NCBI GenBank assembly: GCA_947258675.1
Contig: CAMYJP010000054.1
Span: forward strand, 3,731 to 14,205
DNA length: 10,475 nucleotides
Origin: an uncultured Desulfobulbaceae bacterium
GTDB taxonomy: Bacteria > Desulfobacterota > Desulfobulbia > Desulfobulbales > BM004
Direction of reading: 5' to 3'
Shown piece by piece: positions 7,121-10,475 of this stretch (the first letter of the stretch is position 1; every line of letters starts with the position of its first letter). The translations under genes were made by a program, and so were the position numbers. The notes below the pieces were generated by a model. That model worked only from the letters and a program-made list of their open reading frames with translations. It searched no databases and was not told the DNA's origin.

Positions 7121-7201
7121 TTCTGAAAATTATACTTCAATATACATTGCATACGTTACAAAACATAAGGCAACCATTTTTATCCATCATCTAATCAAAA
7201 C

Positions 7202-7210
7202 CGGAGGAGG
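7202..7210 (+). promoter_or_regulatory. Ribosome binding site of the TAXI receptor
   Basis: CGGAGGAGG lies 4 nt before the ATG at 7215. This strong Shine-Dalgarno shows that translation is meant to begin at 7215, giving the signal peptide, and not at the ATG at 7356 downstream of the in-frame TAG, which has no comparable site. Confidence 0.75.
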
Positions 7211-7214
7211 CACT

Positions 7215-8207
7215 ATGAAAAAACTTTTTATTTTCTTCAGCCTGGCGATCCTAATTCTGGCGGCAAATACAGAGGTATTGGGGCGTACTTTCGTTACCAT
7301 AGGCACAGGAGGTGTGACAGGTGTTTAGTATCCGACAGGGGGTGCGATCAGTAGAATGGTTAATAAAAAATTTTCACAGTACAATATTAAGGCAACTGTG
7401 GAATCAACAGCTGGCAGCGTTTATAACATTAATGCCGTATTAAGCGGTGACCTAGAATTCGGCGTTGCCCAGTCAGATCGGCAGTATCAAGCTTATAACG
7501 GTATTGCAGAATGGAGTGAAAGCGGACCTCAGAAAGATCTGCGAGCTGTTTTTTCCATCCACCCTGAAGCCATCACCCTTATCAGTGCTGCCCAGAGCGG
7601 AGTAGCATCCGTAAATGATCTGAAGGGAAAACGAGTAAACATCGGCAACCCCGGATCAGGACAACTTCAAAACTCAAAAGACATACTGAATGCTTTTCGT
7701 GTAGGTCTCGAGACACTGCACCCAGAACAGGTAAAAGCAGTGGAGGCTCCAGGATTGTTGCAAGACGAAAAAATTGATGCTTTTTTCTACACGGTGGGCC
7801 ATCCAAACGGCAATATCAAGGAAGCGACATCCGGAAGAATCAAAGTCAATATAATTCCTGTTCGAGGCAAAGGTGTGGATGATCTTTTGAAACGTTTTTC
7901 CTATTATGCCAAAGCGATAATTCCAATCAAATTCTATCCCAATGCTGGCAACAAGGAAGACGTGGAAACTATCGGTGTCAAAGCGACGTTTGTGTGTTCA
8001 ACCAAATTGGATGAAGCAATAGTTTATGCTATTACTAAAGAGGTATTCGACAATCTTGAAGACTTTAAAAAACTTCACCCCGCCTATTCTGTGCTTACCA
8101 AGGAAAATATGCTTCAGGGTCTCTCCGCTCCTCTTCACCAAGGAGCCTTAAAATACTATAGTGAGGCAGAACTGGTAAAATTTATTGACCCGAAATTGAT
8201 TCCCTAA
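7215..8207 (+). pseudogene. TAXI-family TRAP transporter solute receptor, interrupted by one in-frame TAG
   Basis: Periplasmic solute-binding subunit of a TRAP transporter, TAXI family (TRAP-associated extracytoplasmic immunogenic). Read from 7215 it is 330 codons before the terminal TAA, normal for the family. Codons 1-23 form a signal peptide (MKK, hydrophobic FIFFSLAILILAA, cleavage near LG-R). FVTIGTGGVTGV follows, then a TAG at codon 38, then YPTGGAISRMVNKKFSQY. Relatives have GVYYPTGG here, so TAG stands for a Tyr, one base from TAT or TAC. The rest is intact in one frame: TVESTAGSVYNI, FGVAQSDRQYQAYNG, LRAVFSIHPEAIT, GKRVNIGNPGSGQ, PGLLQDEKIDAFFYTVGHPNG and ATFVCSTKLD. No frameshift or other stop is seen. 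Starting at 7356 gives 283 residues with no signal peptide, which could not reach the periplasm. It is therefore either a recent nonsense mutant, a TAG-readthrough gene or a sequencing error. The partner permease is 27 bp downstream. Confidence 0.85.
7326..7328 (+). other. In-frame TAG codon within the TAXI receptor
   Basis: TAG replaces the first Tyr of the GVYYPTGG motif, at codon 38 counted from the ATG at 7215. Flanking codons are GGT GTT before and TAT CCG ACA after. Both sides encode conserved receptor sequence, so the frame is not shifted. Confidence 0.9.
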
Positions 8208-8234
8208 TCCTGTGGCTTTAACCAGCCAGGAATT

Positions 8235-10277
8235 ATGATGGGGTTGCGCGACCAAAAATATGCCCAGGAAATTCTCAAGGCGGAGTCCGGAGATATCCGC
8301 GTACTCCGCCATCATGAAAAACTGCTGGTCGGAGCGGTTGCCATTGGCTGGAGCCTGTTTCAGCTTTCTCTTGCCGGTTTTCTCGTACTTGATTCCACAA
8401 AAACACGAGCTATTCACCTTGCCTTTGCTTTAGCTCTCGTTTATCTGCTTGTCCCCTGTGTAAAACACCCGAAAAAAAGGCTCCGTTTTTTTTCAGTTAT
8501 CGATCGAATTCCTCTTATCGACTATATGTTCAGCCTTGCCGGGATACTGTGTGCTCTCTATATTGTCTTTGATTACAGTGGGATCGCCATGCGAGCCGGA
8601 GTTCCACTTACCCGGGACCTTGTAATTGGAACAATCCTTGTTCTTCTCTTGCTTGAGGCGGCAAGAAGGGTTATCGGGCCGGCGCTGTCAATAATTGCCA
8701 TACTTTTTTCAACCTATGCGTTCTTAGGTCCTCATTTACCGTACCTGTTCGCTTTTAAAGGAGTGTCGCTCAGCAAGTACCTCAGTAATATAACCCTGTC
8801 AACCGAAGGGATATATGGCATACCCCTTGGTGTTTCAGCCTCAATTGTTTATCTTTTCGTACTGCTTGGTGCCCTGTTGGAAAAAGCAGGGGCAGGGAGA
8901 TTTTTCACCAACTTGGCTCTTGCTGTACTTGGAAAATACAAGGGAGGACCGGCCAAGGCAGCTGTAGTCTCTTCCGGAGCTACCGGACTTGTTTCAGGCT
9001 CTTCAATTGCTAATATCGTCACCACGGGTCCATTCACAATTCCACTGATGAAAAAAATTGGCTATCCTGCAAAAAAGGCAGCCGCAATTGAGGTAGCAGC
9101 CAGTACGGATGGACAATTGATGCCACCGATAATGGGAGCCGCTGCATTTATTATTGCCGAATATGTGAACGTACCGTATATCGAGGTGCTTAAAGCTGCT
9201 GCAATTCCAGCATTTGTCTCCTATTTCGGGCTATTTTGCATTACCCACCTTGAAGCATCAAAACTTGGGATCATGGGTCTGAGCAAAGAAGACATACCGG
9301 TTTTCTTTGCTACATTAAGACAGGGTCTGCACTATTTCCTGCCTCTCGGGCTTTTGATATATGAACTTGTAGTGCTTCGCCATTCTCCAGAGCTTGCTGC
9401 TTTCAAATCAATAGTTCTCTTATTAATCGTTATTATTTTTCAGGAGATCGTTCAGTGTTTTACTAAAAATCGTGGGTTGAAAGACGGTTTGGTAAGGGGG
9501 ATTAGGATAATAGGCAGTGGATTGATTCAGGGATCCAAAAATATGATGTCCGTGGCCTTGGCCTGTGGGGCTGCCGGTATCATAGTTGGAGTGGTAAATA
9601 TGGGAATCGGCGGTATGATTACTATGATTGTTGAAGAGTTGGCAATGGGCAATATATTTCTGCTCCTGCTGATTACAGCTCTGGCCAGTCTGCTCCTGGG
9701 CATGGGATTGCCGACCACTGCCACGTATATTGTCATGGCCTCTCTAACCGCGCCGATTATCGTTGAAGTCGGCAATCTCTATGGATATGCTATTTCAATC
9801 ATGGCTGCCCATCTTTTCTGTTTCTATTTCGGCATTCTGGCTGATGACACACCTCCTGTGGGACTGGCTGCTTATGCTGCTTCGGCTATTGCGGGATCTG
9901 CTCCCATTGCCACAGGTATTCAGGGTTTTCTTTACGATATTAGAACATCGATTATTGCCTTTCTGTTTGTCTTCAACCCAGACCTGCTGCTGTATTCCAT
10001 TAATTCCTGGGCCCATGGATTGCTTATTTTTGTGATGGCGCTTATTGGCATTTCTGCATTTGAATGTTTTGCTCAAGGGTGGTGCTTGACAAAAATAAAA
10101 GTGTATGAGGTTCCTTTTTTTCTGGCCGCTGCTTTAGTACTTTTTCATCCCGGAGTTCTTGCCACAGTAGTTGGTATTGATCAGGCCCTGAAATATACTT
10201 TATTTCCTGTTGGTATTGGGCTTTATGCTGCGGTCGTCCTCATCCAAAAAGTACGCCTCAGGTCTGGTGCCAAATAA
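8235..10277 (+). CDS. TRAP transporter permease, fused 4TM/12TM (DctQM-type)
   Basis: A 680-residue inner-membrane permease in which the small DctQ-like (4TM) and large DctM-like (12TM) subunits are fused, the usual partner of TAXI receptors. Hydrophobic segments of the Q-like part are near 31-52, 60-77, 94-112 and 128-165. The M-like part carries the family signatures GSSIANIVTTGPFTIPLMKK (255-274), AASTDGQLMPPIMGAAAF (288-305), GMGLPTTATY (489-498) and ADDTPPVGLAAYAA (536-549), the last two being in the ion/substrate-binding hairpins. Transport is expected to be Na+ or H+ driven; the substrate cannot be told from sequence, but TAXI systems commonly move dicarboxylates or glutamate-like acids. 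The start is the first of two adjacent ATGs, behind a short CCAGGA. The gene is intact, whereas its receptor has an in-frame stop. Confidence 0.95.
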   Translation: MMGLRDQKYAQEILKAESGDIRVLRHHEKLLVGAVAIGWSLFQLSLAGFLVLDSTKTRAIHLAFALALVYLLVPCVKHPKKRLRFFSVIDRIPLIDYMFSLAGILCALYIVFDYSGIAMRAGVPLTRDLVIGTILVLLLLEAARRVIGPALSIIAILFSTYAFLGPHLPYLFAFKGVSLSKYLSNITLSTEGIYGIPLGVSASIVYLFVLLGALLEKAGAGRFFTNLALAVLGKYKGGPAKAAVVSSGATGLVSGSSIANIVTTGPFTIPLMKKIGYPAKKAAAIEVAASTDGQLMPPIMGAAAFIIAEYVNVPYIEVLKAAAIPAFVSYFGLFCITHLEASKLGIMGLSKEDIPVFFATLRQGLHYFLPLGLLIYELVVLRHSPELAAFKSIVLLLIVIIFQEIVQCFTKNRGLKDGLVRGIRIIGSGLIQGSKNMMSVALACGAAGIIVGVVNMGIGGMITMIVEELAMGNIFLLLLITALASLLLGMGLPTTATYIVMASLTAPIIVEVGNLYGYAISIMAAHLFCFYFGILADDTPPVGLAAYAASAIAGSAPIATGIQGFLYDIRTSIIAFLFVFNPDLLLYSINSWAHGLLIFVMALIGISAFECFAQGWCLTKIKVYEVPFFLAAALVLFHPGVLATVVGIDQALKYTLFPVGIGLYAAVVLIQKVRLRSGAK

Positions 10278-10307
10278 AAAAAAGGACAAGAATTACCATC
10301 GCCTTTA

Positions 10308-10347
10308 TTGTGCAATGTTTCTGTTTTTTACAAACATAGTTGTGCAA
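10308..10347. repeat. TTGTGCAA direct repeat flanking a small hairpin
   Basis: TTGTGCAA occurs at 10308-10315 and 10340-10347, 32 bp apart. Between them ATGTTT (10315-10320) pairs with AAACAT (10332-10337). The element lies 30-70 bp after the permease stop codon. It could be part of a transcript end, but no stable GC stem or T-run is present. Confidence 0.3.
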
Positions 10348-10403
10348 ATGGGGGCTTCAGCTTTTAGCAAAAGGAATGCTCTTTAATTTCAGCTAATTAC
10401 AAA

Positions 10404-10428
10404 GCAAGAATTCTGGTTCTATTCTTGC
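10404..10428. terminator. Hairpin downstream of the TRAP permease (possible terminator)
   Basis: GCAAGAAT (10404-10411) pairs perfectly with ATTCTTGC (10421-10428) over a 9-nt loop, about 130 bp after the permease stop. It could terminate the TRAP transcript or one arriving from the right. The T-tract of a standard intrinsic terminator is missing on both strands, so the call is weak. Confidence 0.3.
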
Positions 10429-10475
10429 AACCTTATTCATTAAACTATAACTGAAATATAATATACAGGCGCATC

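Larger units (their letters stand above)
6444..7214. other. AT-rich non-coding region upstream of the TRAP operon
   Basis: This 771-bp stretch separates the radical SAM gene from the TRAP locus, which is transcribed away from it. I find no credible gene. The two short open frames (6539-6733 on + from TTG, 6798-7013 on - from GTG) have non-standard starts and low-complexity, AT-driven composition. The region does hold several palindromes (6542-6556, 6853-6865, 7107-7120) and an 11-bp repeat TATACATTGCA at 6557-6567 and 7141-7151, 64 bp before the receptor gene. It may be a regulatory region, or decayed or acquired DNA. Confidence 0.45.

Noticed and set aside
7356..8207. TAXI receptor starting at the ATG after the TAG
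   Set aside because: It would lack the signal peptide and the first conserved motif, and it has no good ribosome binding site. The true frame clearly begins at 7215.
1..10475. CRISPR arrays, insertion sequences, phage genes, tRNA or rRNA genes
   Set aside because: No regularly spaced long repeats, transposase motifs or terminal inverted repeats with target duplications were found, and no tRNA or rRNA sequences were recognised by eye.

Overview
The window looks like chromosomal DNA from a Gram-negative, anaerobic or facultative bacterium of moderate-to-low GC. The gene mix is [NiFe] hydrogenase maturation genes, a TAXI-type TRAP transporter with a fused 4TM/12TM permease, a PilZ protein under a Fur-like operator and a stand-alone radical SAM protein. 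This would suit a sulfate-reducer-like deltaproteobacterium (Desulfobacterota). That placement is inferred from gene content, since no phylogenetic marker is present.

Layout. Bases 1-180 hold short repeats and the hypC leader. Bases 181-2789 (+) carry hypC-hypD-hypE, which build and insert the Fe(CN)2CO group of [NiFe] hydrogenases. After an AT-rich gap of 336 bp comes a TPR-repeat protein (3126-4151, +). It converges on dtd (4301-4750, -), which encodes a D-aminoacyl-tRNA deacylase. A PilZ-domain gene (4985-5428, +) sits behind a recognisable promoter overlapped by a Fur-box-like operator. It converges on a radical SAM gene (5517-6443, -). A 771-bp AT-rich non-coding stretch with several palindromes follows. 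Last is a TRAP locus (7215-10277, +): a TAXI solute receptor and, 27 bp later, its fused permease. The final 198 bp are non-coding and contain a hairpin.

The most notable observation is an in-frame TAG at 7326-7328 in the otherwise intact TAXI receptor. It replaces the first Tyr of the family's GVYYPTGG motif. The signal peptide lies upstream of the TAG and the whole ligand-binding domain downstream. Either this is a fresh nonsense mutation that disables the transporter, or TAG is suppressed or recoded in this organism (for example by pyrrolysine). TAG also separates hypD from hypE in one continuous frame, and hypC from an open extension that ends on the hypD start codon. Against recoding, five of the nine genes here end in TAG, so TAG works as an ordinary terminator. 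I see no wholly new multi-gene system. The second point of interest is the Fur-like operator on the PilZ gene, which suggests a link between iron and c-di-GMP signalling.
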